DNA of 64,000 bases. Origin: Shewanella livingstonensis. Its GTDB lineage: Bacteria > Pseudomonadota > Gammaproteobacteria > Enterobacterales > Shewanellaceae. How positions within the stretch are numbered: the first letter of the stretch is position 1; the number at the start of each line of letters is the position of its first letter. The translations under genes and the position numbers were made by a program. The notes below the pieces were generated by a model. That model saw nothing but the letters and a program-made list of their open reading frames with translations. It searched no databases and had not been told where the DNA came from. Shown here one piece after another: positions 8,265 through 17,041 of this stretch. The stretch is taken from contig NZ_CP034015.1 of assembly GCF_003855395.1 (NCBI RefSeq), forward strand, positions 4,164,001 to 4,228,000, in the 5' to 3' direction.

Positions 8265-9818
8265 ATGATTAAAATGTCTAATTCACCAATACCAATTATC
8301 GATTTATTCGCAGGCCCAGGTGGTCTTGGCGAAGGTTTTTCATCACTTAAAAATAATCAATGCTTCAACATTATCGTATCTGCAGAAAAAGATTCTTCGG
8401 CTCATGAAACACTTAGACTTCGGGCCTTCTTCAGGATATTACTCAGAGAAAATACTGAAGGGTTACAGGATTATTATGACTTTTGTAACGGTAAGACTGA
8501 TAAACCCCATACATCTAAAACTATAAAAGAATGGGAACAGGCAGGATTAGAAGCTCGCCAAATCACATTAGGCTCCCCTGAAGGCAATACAGAACTAGAC
8601 CAAATTATCGAAAATAACCTAGATACGAATAAACCTTGGGTTCTAATCGGTGGCCCTCCATGTCAAGCATATTCTTTAGTGGGCCGAGCGAGAAATAAAG
8701 GAAATGCAGAATATAAAGCTGAAGAGGATCATCGTCATTTTCTATACAAAGAATATTTAAGGATTATTCAACAATATCATCCTGCCATTTTTGTGATGGA
8801 GAATGTAAAAGGGATCCTGTCGGCCAAAGTAGGAGGTAAAAGAATATTTGACGAAATACTTAATGACCTAGTAGATCCCGACGCCGCTCTTAAAGCCTCA
8901 AAATCAGGCCATACATACAGAATATGTTCACTAGTTGATAACCAAATCTTTAGAAAAGGAAATGATCCCAGTTTATTAGATCCCAAAAGATTTATTATTA
9001 AAGCTGAGGAGTTCGGGATCCCACAAGCACGGCACCGTGTAATACTTGTAGGTATCAGAGATGATATCTCTGGTGTGCTTGAATCGTTAACAAAGCACGA
9101 TTCAGTGACAGTTGATGAGGTGATTGGTAACCTTCCAGAACTACGAAGCAAACTCAGTAAAGGGCCTGATTCTGCAGAAGCTTGGCAAGCTTGTATTGAA
9201 GCACAGCTTAAAGCTTTGGCAAATTCAACCACCAGTAAAAAACTTGCTGTAGAACTCTCACAAACAGCCAAATACATTACCAAAAATGGCTCTCCTGGCA
9301 GTATAAGGTATCCAAAGTCATCCGGTAACGGTTCGACTGAGATACCGTATCTTGATGAATGGTATCTAGATTCAAAATTAAATGTTTGGCTTAACAATGA
9401 AACTCGTGGACACATGAATAGCGACTTAGGTCGTTATGGATATGCGGCATGTTTTGCAAAAGTGTTTGGAAAATCACCGAAGGGGCATAAAGAGTTTGAT
9501 TTGCCGGGTTTACGGCCTGAGCATAAAAACTGGGAAAGTGGGAAATTCTCAGATAGGTTCAGAGTCCAGCTTAGTAAAGCACCATCCACTACAATAACTA
9601 GCCATATTTCGAAAGATGGACACTACTTTATTCATTACGATCCACTACAATGTCGCAGCCTTACCGTCAGGGAAGCTGCTAGATTACAAACCTTCCCTGA
9701 TAATTACTTCTTTCAAGGCAATAGGACACAACAGTTCCACCAAGTAGGAAATGCTGTACCGCCACTATTGGCAAAGAAAATTAGTGTCGTCATTCTGAAT
9801 CTACTCAATAGAAATTAA
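8265..9818 (+). CDS. DNA (cytosine-5-)-methyltransferase
   Basis: C5 cytosine methylase, 517 aa, using S-adenosylmethionine. Motif I is IIDLFAGPGGLGEGF (residues 11-25), motif IV with the catalytic Cys is GGPPCQAYS (Cys133), motif VI is FVMENVKG (around 177-184), motif VIII is QARHRVILVGIR (around 254-265), and motif X is QVGNAVPPLLAKK near the C-terminus. The variable target-recognition region is long (about 280-450), and there is an unusual ~90-residue insertion between motifs I and IV. It converges on the five-gene operon that ends at 9875 with only a shared terminator between, so it probably modifies host DNA to protect it from that operon's nucleases. The recognition sequence cannot be read from the gene. 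The start could also be the ATG three codons later. Confidence 0.93.
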   Translation: MIKMSNSPIPIIDLFAGPGGLGEGFSSLKNNQCFNIIVSAEKDSSAHETLRLRAFFRILLRENTEGLQDYYDFCNGKTDKPHTSKTIKEWEQAGLEARQITLGSPEGNTELDQIIENNLDTNKPWVLIGGPPCQAYSLVGRARNKGNAEYKAEEDHRHFLYKEYLRIIQQYHPAIFVMENVKGILSAKVGGKRIFDEILNDLVDPDAALKASKSGHTYRICSLVDNQIFRKGNDPSLLDPKRFIIKAEEFGIPQARHRVILVGIRDDISGVLESLTKHDSVTVDEVIGNLPELRSKLSKGPDSAEAWQACIEAQLKALANSTTSKKLAVELSQTAKYITKNGSPGSIRYPKSSGNGSTEIPYLDEWYLDSKLNVWLNNETRGHMNSDLGRYGYAACFAKVFGKSPKGHKEFDLPGLRPEHKNWESGKFSDRFRVQLSKAPSTTITSHISKDGHYFIHYDPLQCRSLTVREAARLQTFPDNYFFQGNRTQQFHQVGNAVPPLLAKKISVVILNLLNRN

Positions 9819-9824
9819 TAAAGA

Positions 9825-9866
9825 ACATGAAATAGGCAAATTTTTATTGCTTATTCCATGTTTTTG
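9825..9866. terminator. Bidirectional terminator between methyltransferase and AIPR gene
   Basis: Imperfect stem ACATG-AAATA-GC / GC-TATT-CATGT with a T-rich loop and a TTTTT tail on the plus strand. It fills most of the 56-bp gap between the two convergent genes. Confidence 0.6.
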
Positions 9867-9874
9867 CTTCAAAG

Positions 9875-11689
9875 TTAATCTTTGATGCTTTTAATTTCTG
9901 GTGCTGTAATCATAAATATAGATGATGAATACTTTACTTCTTGCATAATTTTCCAACATTCTTCTTTTTTTGCCCACTCAGAAACCATTCTTTCATTTGC
10001 TGACTTATGAAGTCCTGCATGAACTTCTTCAGATAGGTTTACTATTAATTGCTGAAATGAATGGGATATACCTTGGTTTTCCCATATAGAATTGAAATTA
10101 ATTTTTGAACCTAACTTCAAGAATATAATAGAAAGCGTATAAACCGTTATGTTGGCTTGAAAAGCTTTATATTTTGTTCGTATGATTTTCTGCGTTGTAT
10201 TAAAGAGTATTGCTTGCGCAACGAGACTTTTATAATCACTTAACGTAGGAAGTTCCTTCCCTGATGGCCATCTATACGTAGATATTGAATCCATGAATTT
10301 TTGAAAATTATTTTGAGCCCCCAAAGATACTATATGTGGCTTTAAGGCATATATATTTAAATATTTTGCCATATCTGGTTTGGTTATTTTTCTTGCTGGT
10401 GGCATCGAAGCTTTAAGGCTTTTTTGCTTAGCAGATGTTGTACCTTCGCGCTCAATCATGACCTTGTAACTTCCTGCAGCACGCTCATAGAACCAACGTC
10501 CAACACCATCAGGGCAATAAGTTGATTGCGCATGATTCTCTAAAGTCACATGTAGCTTGTCATTAGCAGCAAAATCAGATTGTTTAATCGCATTTTGGCT
10601 ATTTGCATAACGGGAAATATCCGCTATCAATTTTTCTTCATCTTGTGAATTGCTAGCTCTCAAAATTATCAATTTGGCAGGAATTCTAACCCTAGACAAA
10701 TCGACATCATTGTATTTCTTTTGTGTAAAGTATAATGAGGCTGATGTTTGGCCGCCATTTACAATCTGCATTCCTTTCAACCAAGTAATACCTGGACTCC
10801 CATCAGCAGCTCTACCTAAATGAACTTCATCTGCAACGATTACTAAACCATTGTTATAAGCCATGAAACGTTCTGGTTCATTCCTAAGAGTATCCCTAAT
10901 TCCTTTATTTACCTTTCCGGTAACACTCAAGAAAGAGCGAACATTTGCTTCAAGAATTCTAGAGCCATACTTATCATAAATAAACCGAAGCGCCTCACCC
11001 GGGATTACTGTCATAGCATAATCATATTCACTCATTTGACCTGGAACCCACACACATGGGAGAGGCCCACCAGCAACCTCTTCGAAATTAACGGTGAGTT
11101 CATCTCGAGGCTTACCTTCAGAAAGGTGTCTATACAATCGCTCAACATCCATTACCTCAAGCTTGATTGTTTTATCTTGTATTTCTCTCGATTGGAACTG
11201 CTTTGACTTGGCATTCAAGACTCTGTCAGTTAACACATAAACTCGAATTTGCTCTAGAGTAGAATAGTTATCTTCAATTGCTTGCGCTAATAGGAAAGCT
11301 TCACTGGAATCATCCATTTGCTTCGCTAGCTTTTTCTCGGCACATTTAGATACAAAACGAAGGCAATAATCAGCCACCTTAGCTGCTTCAGATGTTGTCA
11401 CAGAAACGATTTCATCTACATCTGAGTAAAGACTTACAAAAAGATCTAACTGGTCGAGTTCGTCAGACATTGCATAGCCACTCATACGAACATTTGTATT
11501 ACCCACTTTTGCATCAAAATGACAAACAACAGGCTCAAATGTCATACCGACATCGTACATATGTTGCATTATTACTTCTGTAAAAACTGATTCTGGATAT
11601 GGATACGGCTCTCCTGGTATTGCAAGTCTTTCATTCAATAACTCTCGAACTTCTGCATTAGTTTGTCTAAGAAAATCAATTAATTCCAT
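9875..11689 (-). CDS. AIPR-family (abortive infection phage resistance) protein
   Basis: A 604-aa protein with the AIPR domain (PF10592) in its middle. Recognisable blocks, in order: NVRSFLSVTGKVNKGIRDTL, the FMAYNNGLVIVAD block, GMQIVNGGQTSASLYF, and the SRYANSQNAIKQSDF block. An N-terminal extension carries an acidic FEPVVCHFDAK...DQLDLFVSLY segment that resembles a restriction-endonuclease-like fold. AIPR proteins act in phage-abortive systems and are the last gene of MZA-type operons. Its start overlaps the end of the DUF4420 gene by 10 nt, so the two are translationally coupled. Expected role: effector or DNA-cleaving component working with the ATPases encoded upstream. Activity has not been shown from sequence. 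Confidence 0.88.
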   Translation of the reverse strand: MELIDFLRQTNAEVRELLNERLAIPGEPYPYPESVFTEVIMQHMYDVGMTFEPVVCHFDAKVGNTNVRMSGYAMSDELDQLDLFVSLYSDVDEIVSVTTSEAAKVADYCLRFVSKCAEKKLAKQMDDSSEAFLLAQAIEDNYSTLEQIRVYVLTDRVLNAKSKQFQSREIQDKTIKLEVMDVERLYRHLSEGKPRDELTVNFEEVAGGPLPCVWVPGQMSEYDYAMTVIPGEALRFIYDKYGSRILEANVRSFLSVTGKVNKGIRDTLRNEPERFMAYNNGLVIVADEVHLGRAADGSPGITWLKGMQIVNGGQTSASLYFTQKKYNDVDLSRVRIPAKLIILRASNSQDEEKLIADISRYANSQNAIKQSDFAANDKLHVTLENHAQSTYCPDGVGRWFYERAAGSYKVMIEREGTTSAKQKSLKASMPPARKITKPDMAKYLNIYALKPHIVSLGAQNNFQKFMDSISTYRWPSGKELPTLSDYKSLVAQAILFNTTQKIIRTKYKAFQANITVYTLSIIFLKLGSKINFNSIWENQGISHSFQQLIVNLSEEVHAGLHKSANERMVSEWAKKEECWKIMQEVKYSSSIFMITAPEIKSIKD

Positions 11690-12705
11690 ATTTGACTCAC
11701 ATCTAATTTATTTAAAACTATATTCAATGGCACATCAACACATACCAAATCATCTATATCAATTTCATATTTGGCGAATTTAACCCCTGTAGGTACATTT
11801 GCAGGAATTAAACGAGGGAAATTAGAATCCACAAGCACAATGCGTATTTCTTTCACCACAAAACATCTTGTATAACTTTCCTGATGACTCTCATGGTAGC
11901 CCGCAATCAACAAACGACTCAAAAGCTCCTCTTGGAGTGATGGTTGTGAAAATAAAATTTCACTTATTATTTCAACCAACTTAGGTAGGCTAACACCACC
12001 AGTCTGAATATTTAGTCGGACAGCACCGAAGTAAAGAGGATTTATAATTGAATCATCCAGCTGTTCTAATGAAAGAATTTTTGCAGGGAAACCCTTTTCT
12101 GCAAGAGTTGATTTAACTTCGATTGCCCCATACTCAAAGATAAAGTCTTGTAGTCCACCGCTTGGGCCAAACCATGCTTTTAAGGCACTTAATGGCTCGA
12201 CACCATTCAAGAGTAGATACTTTAAAAAAACTAGTTCACCATAAAGACCAATCTCAGCCTCAGAGCTTAATGTTTTTTGAGATCGACTCATAAATTCTTG
12301 CCAAGCTCTTATCCTTCCAATAAAAAGACTAAAAATATTACTCTGAGATAGTTCGGATTTTTTTATGAGAATATTCATGATATCTCTAATCATTCCAAGA
12401 AATATCTCTAGACTTCCAGAAGATGTCCTAATGAGCCCAATCCATTTATAATTGGAATCTAAACTAGCATCTGAGATGCTTTCTACATGGAATCCTTTTC
12501 CTTTTGGTAGTTGCTTTGAGTTTGGAGAAGACTCTAATTTAAAACCTATTATCAATGCTTCCTCATTTTCGGGATAATGTCGCCCAGCCATTATCTTACA
12601 GCCACTAGAAGCTGTGACGAAAACAGCTTGCCAACCAGAAGATTGATTTACTTCGGCTAAAGCACTCCATGCTGCCTTTATTTCATCTTCAATATTCTGA
12701 GCCAT
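11680..12705 (-). CDS. DUF4420 PD-(D/E)XK nuclease-fold protein
   Basis: A 341-aa protein of the PD-(D/E)XK motif family DUF4420. The catalytic core reads EAEIGLYGELVFL, then WFGPSGGLQDFIFEYGAIEVKS, giving Glu157, Asp187, Glu196 and Lys198 as likely active-site residues (numbered from the chosen start). The ORF could begin seven codons earlier, but ATG 12705 has a GGGAA ribosome site and the usual MAQ start, with a 17-nt overlap with the Z1 gene. The intact D...ExK set suggests a working DNA nuclease. Position between Z1 and AIPR is the standard one in MZA-type operons and in the MutL/MORC-linked restriction systems described for this family. Confidence 0.88.
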   Translation of the reverse strand: MAQNIEDEIKAAWSALAEVNQSSGWQAVFVTASSGCKIMAGRHYPENEEALIIGFKLESSPNSKQLPKGKGFHVESISDASLDSNYKWIGLIRTSSGSLEIFLGMIRDIMNILIKKSELSQSNIFSLFIGRIRAWQEFMSRSQKTLSSEAEIGLYGELVFLKYLLLNGVEPLSALKAWFGPSGGLQDFIFEYGAIEVKSTLAEKGFPAKILSLEQLDDSIINPLYFGAVRLNIQTGGVSLPKLVEIISEILFSQPSLQEELLSRLLIAGYHESHQESYTRCFVVKEIRIVLVDSNFPRLIPANVPTGVKFAKYEIDIDDLVCVDVPLNIVLNKLDVSQIWN

Positions 12706-15538
12706 ATTCTTGTTCCCACAGTACATTATTCACTTCGTATTTAACTTTTGTTCCACTATCACTTCCCGGAAAACTAATCCCAAAAGAAACCACAGGAATA
12801 GAAATATCGGAATAATCTTTAATTTCTGATGGATCTAGAAGGTAGATTAACAATAACCCGCGCTGAGGATTTTTAGGAACACCAACAGCCCCGAAGCCCC
12901 TAATCTTTCTAATTGCTGGGCCGCTCGGATTTGCAGGTTCTTTGCTTTCAGGCTCATTACTTGTTCGTCCAGGATCATTCACCCCTGCTGTGCGGGTTAG
13001 CTTTAGTGCTTCCAACCAAGCGTTATCATCTAGGTCAACACCCTCGTCAATTGGAGATAGTAAACGGCCTATTGAATATCTATCTTCAGAGTTACCTTTA
13101 TGTTTTCTTGTAACCAATGGAATCTCATATTTGTTTTCGAGAAAAAAACATGGGACTGACTTATCTTTATTTTGCTTCTTGGTCATAATAGCTACAGTCC
13201 AAGAGGTGAGCTCTCCCTGCATAGTCAAACTTTGTATGAAATCTGATAACACTTTACTATTAACTTTCATGGCTGCTGGATGAGTTTTATAATCAACAAG
13301 AAATTGAATAATCAAGTCAGCCGGGACATTTAACCACTGCCGGCCAGGCGATCCTTTTCGGTCTCGTTCGGGAACGGCTTCTGAACAACCCATACCCAGA
13401 ATAAGTTGTTCAAATGCATTCAAATTTGATCTTAATGAAGCTTGATCTTTAAGTAATGAAACTGTTTCAACCGATTGACCACTAAATGAAAGGTAAAGAC
13501 TCTTGGAGCTTCGCATTTTTAGCCTAGATGTAACCATCAATACCGGATGAGACATTACCTTAAGGCCATATTCGCGAGGAGTTGCTCCAGAGGCCTTCAT
13601 TAAATCGAATTCTTCTCTAAGTTCTTCTGAAGCATCTGCGATGTGCTCGAACCACTCAACCAACTCATCAGTCGTATATAAACGACAAAGATCCAAATAA
13701 TCGGGGCGATAACCGAACCAGCGGCCCATTTGCATAAGGGTATCGTACATACGAGAAGCTCTGAGAAAATAACTTGTACAAAGACCTTCTAAGGTCAATC
13801 CCCTTGCAAGCTTATCTCCACCGATAGCTATAACTTTTAGCCCAACAGCACAATCGGCATAATCAAGCGCTTCTTTGGCAAAACCATTAATAGCTCTAAC
13901 TTCGATTTCTGAAATTGCAGAAGGTAAATCATCTTCTATTTGTGCCCAAGTAATTAGGTTTTTACTCGCTAATTCAGAATTGACTTTATATATTTTCTCA
14001 GACGTAGGTACGAAGTCTTCTTCCCATAAGGATTTAAGATTTTCTATTACTGTTGAGTAGTCTATCTTACGGACTAATCGTTGCTTCAGCCATTCAACAT
14101 AACCTTCAACCTGCTCTTTAACGACGCCTTGGACAGAAGTGAACCTTGTCACATGTACGAGCATGGAACAATGATCGTCTTTTTGTCCTCTTAAACGCCT
14201 AATGCAACACGTCAAAACAAAAGATTCAATAGCTTGTTTAAGGGAAGCAGGTATCCCATGATCTTCTTCGCAAGCAGGAATATAACCATTCTTATGCTTA
14301 GTTGGCATCCAACCAGTTTTTTCATCTAAAGAACAATGATCTTTTACTTGCCGAGTTAAAGGTAATCCCCCCTCTCTTCCATTTTCAGAGTTAATCCCAA
14401 AAATCTTCGCGGGTCCAACATAATTAGACGATGCTGAAAGGTTTGAAATAAAGGCCGTAGGGAATAGATCTGGCCCTTCTTTAATGGTTTGACCTCGTTC
14501 GTGAATAAAAATATTGGCAAATGGTGTTGCGGTGTACCCCACATAAGCACTTCTTGTAAAAGTATGTAATATTTGTCGGGTTAATCTATTTATTGTCTTA
14601 GGTTGATGCTCCAAATCAGGCAAACCGCTCTCATCAAATTGCTGCTCACCGGTATCAACAGAAGCATTATCAGCTTCATCATCTATAACTAGTAACGGTA
14701 AATGAGTGACAATTTTTCGGTTTGTATCCTTGTCTTTTGTATTTGCTACATGATTCTCAATCCACTTAAGTAGCCTTTCCAATACTGATTTATTTTTTTT
14801 GACTACAAATAACCACGGGCGCTGTTCCGGTGAAATACCAAGATGTTTAGCTGCTTTAATATTAAAATCACCTTTTTCAGAGCGATTAGTTGCAAAGTTG
14901 GGCCTGATAAAAGGATCCTTATCAATAAGTCCAACTCCGACAGCATGTATTTCATCTTCGATAAGGCTTGTTGTATAACCAAGAAAACCTTCATCTAAGC
15001 GAATTTGAGTCTGTGAGCGAAGGTTGTTATGCATACCGGCCAGAACAATAATAATTTTATAACCAGCGTCAGCAGCTTTACAAATTAGTCCAGTATAATT
15101 ACCTGTTTTTCCCGACTGCACATGCCCAACAACTAAACCTCTCCTATCCCAAGGCCCATCTCTATTGGGGTCTTCTAAATTAGACAATATTTGATCTGTT
15201 GATTTATTAAGACCTTCTACGATGTTCCATGACAATTTCTTTTCCTGAAGCTCCCTATACCTCTGCCAATAACGCCAACTCTGTTTTCGATCCTGATTCA
15301 ACCAAGGTATATGCCCTTCGTTGTTAACAAGAGTTGCATTATCTCCGACCCAAGTACTAGCCCTTCTTATTAGCTCAGCGATCACAGCATCGCGATTTAA
15401 GGTTTCAGACCATTCCTTTTTTATTGAAAGAGCTATACTTATTTTCTCTTCAATCATAGAAGGGTTAACATCCACTTCATCCTCAAGCAAATTTTGTACA
15501 AATGCTAAAACTTTGAGATCAACTGTATTCAATGCCAT
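12689..15538 (-). CDS. Z1-domain ATPase (helicase-like P-loop protein)
   Basis: A 949-aa protein with the Z1 domain (PF10593). Walker A is VVGHVQSGKTGNYTGLI (Lys near 144), Walker B is PLLVIDDEADNASVD (near 285), and the helicase-like second lobe has GGDKLARGLTLEGL followed by LMQMGRWFGYRPDY, which carries the arginine-finger-type Arg. Z1 proteins are superfamily-2-related ATPases found with MutL-like ATPases and nucleases in defence operons, where they probably move along or remodel DNA. ATG 15538 is chosen because AAGGA lies 7 nt ahead; a TTG six codons earlier would touch the upstream gene. The gene starts 18 nt after the GHKL gene ends and overlaps the DUF4420 gene. Confidence 0.9.
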   Translation of the reverse strand: MALNTVDLKVLAFVQNLLEDEVDVNPSMIEEKISIALSIKKEWSETLNRDAVIAELIRRASTWVGDNATLVNNEGHIPWLNQDRKQSWRYWQRYRELQEKKLSWNIVEGLNKSTDQILSNLEDPNRDGPWDRRGLVVGHVQSGKTGNYTGLICKAADAGYKIIIVLAGMHNNLRSQTQIRLDEGFLGYTTSLIEDEIHAVGVGLIDKDPFIRPNFATNRSEKGDFNIKAAKHLGISPEQRPWLFVVKKNKSVLERLLKWIENHVANTKDKDTNRKIVTHLPLLVIDDEADNASVDTGEQQFDESGLPDLEHQPKTINRLTRQILHTFTRSAYVGYTATPFANIFIHERGQTIKEGPDLFPTAFISNLSASSNYVGPAKIFGINSENGREGGLPLTRQVKDHCSLDEKTGWMPTKHKNGYIPACEEDHGIPASLKQAIESFVLTCCIRRLRGQKDDHCSMLVHVTRFTSVQGVVKEQVEGYVEWLKQRLVRKIDYSTVIENLKSLWEEDFVPTSEKIYKVNSELASKNLITWAQIEDDLPSAISEIEVRAINGFAKEALDYADCAVGLKVIAIGGDKLARGLTLEGLCTSYFLRASRMYDTLMQMGRWFGYRPDYLDLCRLYTTDELVEWFEHIADASEELREEFDLMKASGATPREYGLKVMSHPVLMVTSRLKMRSSKSLYLSFSGQSVETVSLLKDQASLRSNLNAFEQLILGMGCSEAVPERDRKGSPGRQWLNVPADLIIQFLVDYKTHPAAMKVNSKVLSDFIQSLTMQGELTSWTVAIMTKKQNKDKSVPCFFLENKYEIPLVTRKHKGNSEDRYSIGRLLSPIDEGVDLDDNAWLEALKLTRTAGVNDPGRTSNEPESKEPANPSGPAIRKIRGFGAVGVPKNPQRGLLLIYLLDPSEIKDYSDISIPVVSFGISFPGSDSGTKVKYEVNNVLWEQEYGSEY

Positions 15539-15556
15539 TAAATTTTCCTTGAGCAA

Positions 15557-17041
15557 TCATAGCTCTTTTTTTAAAGATGAAATAAGTTCTGGGTAATCAT
15601 GAAAAGGTTCTGTTGCAAGTAACTTATCTTTGGCCGCTTCAGCACTGTACCCTTTTTTCTGTGTTAGATTACTGTACATTAGTTGAAGTATGCTAATAAC
15701 TTCCTGTGAGGCTTCACCCTCAAATTTTTTTCTAGGGATTTCTTTATTATCAGCTGTATCAAGCCATATTCGCTGAACAGGAATAGTCTCTTCGAGCACT
15801 CTTAGCATAATCTTAACTTGAGGAAGCATTGCTCCTGCATCATCTAATACAGCTCTCACTGCCGGATGGTTCTCATCAATACGATATCGAACACCGTCAG
15901 CTTTCTGCTCAGTTTTCCATGCTTGAATTACAAGTTGAGCTTTACCGCCTCGATTAGGTTTACCTCGAGCAGCAAAGGCTTTTCGGGCACGAGAACGAGT
16001 ATCTTCAGCTAACTGCATTAACCACTTTTTAACCGCCACTGGCGGAGTTGCTGAAACCTTTCGAATATCAATTTCCCACTCTGAATCCTCAGTATTGGGA
16101 ATATCAAGTTGTATTCTAGCCAGCCGATGAGCCTCTTCTTTTGTCCAGGCTCGACCTTTACCTAATCCGAGCCAGCTTCCTGCCAATAACAATCGTTTAT
16201 TTCTATACACATAAAAACCTTGCTGTGCAGTCCAGCCATTTGGTCCACCAGCTAACTCAAACTCTTTATCACTGAGTCTATCTTGGTGAGGTAAAACATG
16301 ACATTCTACGCTTACATCTCGTTTGGTCGGACTAAAATAAGCCAAAGGAGAATTCCAAGCCTTGGCAGGATGCCCCCGTAGGAAAGGGTCCCAAGAACGT
16401 ACTTTGGCACCATTGATATATAGTTCGAACTTATTCAATTTATCATCTAAGTAACGATGAAAAGTCATTGCTAGATGTCGCTCTACTTTATCTATTAAAT
16501 CTAAAAAGTGTTGTGAAGTGAACCCCTTAGAGACTATACGATCTAATTTCTCCCATAATACTAAGGTACCTTGCTTTTTACTTCTCTGCTCTGTAATAAA
16601 CATTTCACTGCCTTTCGCTGGCCCCTCTAAAAGCTGCCATCTATCGCTACTTGCTAGTATATCTAAATCCCAGCGCAGTGAATTAAATTGTCTATTACAG
16701 CTAGTTGCTACAGTTAGACTTCTGCATTGAGAAAAGGATGCAGTTTTTAATCCTAATCCAAATCGCCCTAAATCATTACTATTACGATCATCAAGAGGGT
16801 TTAACTCCCCAAGTCGCATAGCCTTATCAAGACCTTCAGCATCCATTCCGGATCCGTTATCAATAATTTCAATTCGACTTAGGCTAGCAGCCCAGATGAA
16901 GTTAATTTCTACTTTGCTCGCTTTAGCAGAAATACTATTATCAACAATGTCAGCTAATGCCAATGCTGTCGTATAACCCAATCCTCTTAAAGCTTCTACC
17001 ATTGCACCAGCTCTAGGTGGAGCATCTCTTGAGCCATTCAT
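15557..17041 (-). CDS. MutL/MORC-type GHKL ATPase
   Basis: A 494-aa ATPase of the GHKL fold. The Bergerat motifs are clear: N-box ALADIVDN (Asp34-Asn35), G1 IIDNGSGMD (residues 59-67), G2 [15 protein letters not shown] (90-104). An S5-like second domain and a C-terminal region follow. This is the prokaryotic MORC/paraMORC branch related to MutL, which is thought to change DNA or complex structure on ATP binding while associated nucleases cut. The start overlaps the sigma-factor stop by 4 nt, and the next gene begins 18 nt after the stop, so all five genes form one transcript. In MZA-type systems this is the M component. Confidence 0.9.
   Translation of the reverse strand: MNGSRDAPPRAGAMVEALRGLGYTTALALADIVDNSISAKASKVEINFIWAASLSRIEIIDNGSGMDAEGLDKAMRLGELNPLDDRNSNDLGRFGLGLKTASFSQCRSLTVATSCNRQFNSLRWDLDILASSDRWQLLEGPAKGSEMFITEQRSKKQGTLVLWEKLDRIVSKGFTSQHFLDLIDKVERHLAMTFHRYLDDKLNKFELYINGAKVRSWDPFLRGHPAKAWNSPLAYFSPTKRDVSVECHVLPHQDRLSDKEFELAGGPNGWTAQQGFYVYRNKRLLLAGSWLGLGKGRAWTKEEAHRLARIQLDIPNTEDSEWEIDIRKVSATPPVAVKKWLMQLAEDTRSRARKAFAARGKPNRGGKAQLVIQAWKTEQKADGVRYRIDENHPAVRAVLDDAGAMLPQVKIMLRVLEETIPVQRIWLDTADNKEIPRKKFEGEASQEVISILQLMYSNLTQKKGYSAEAAKDKLLATEPFHDYPELISSLKKEL

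Noticed and set aside
8777..9415. A 212-aa frame opposite the methyltransferase
   Set aside because: It is a reverse-strand shadow; the plus strand carries all C5-methylase motifs.
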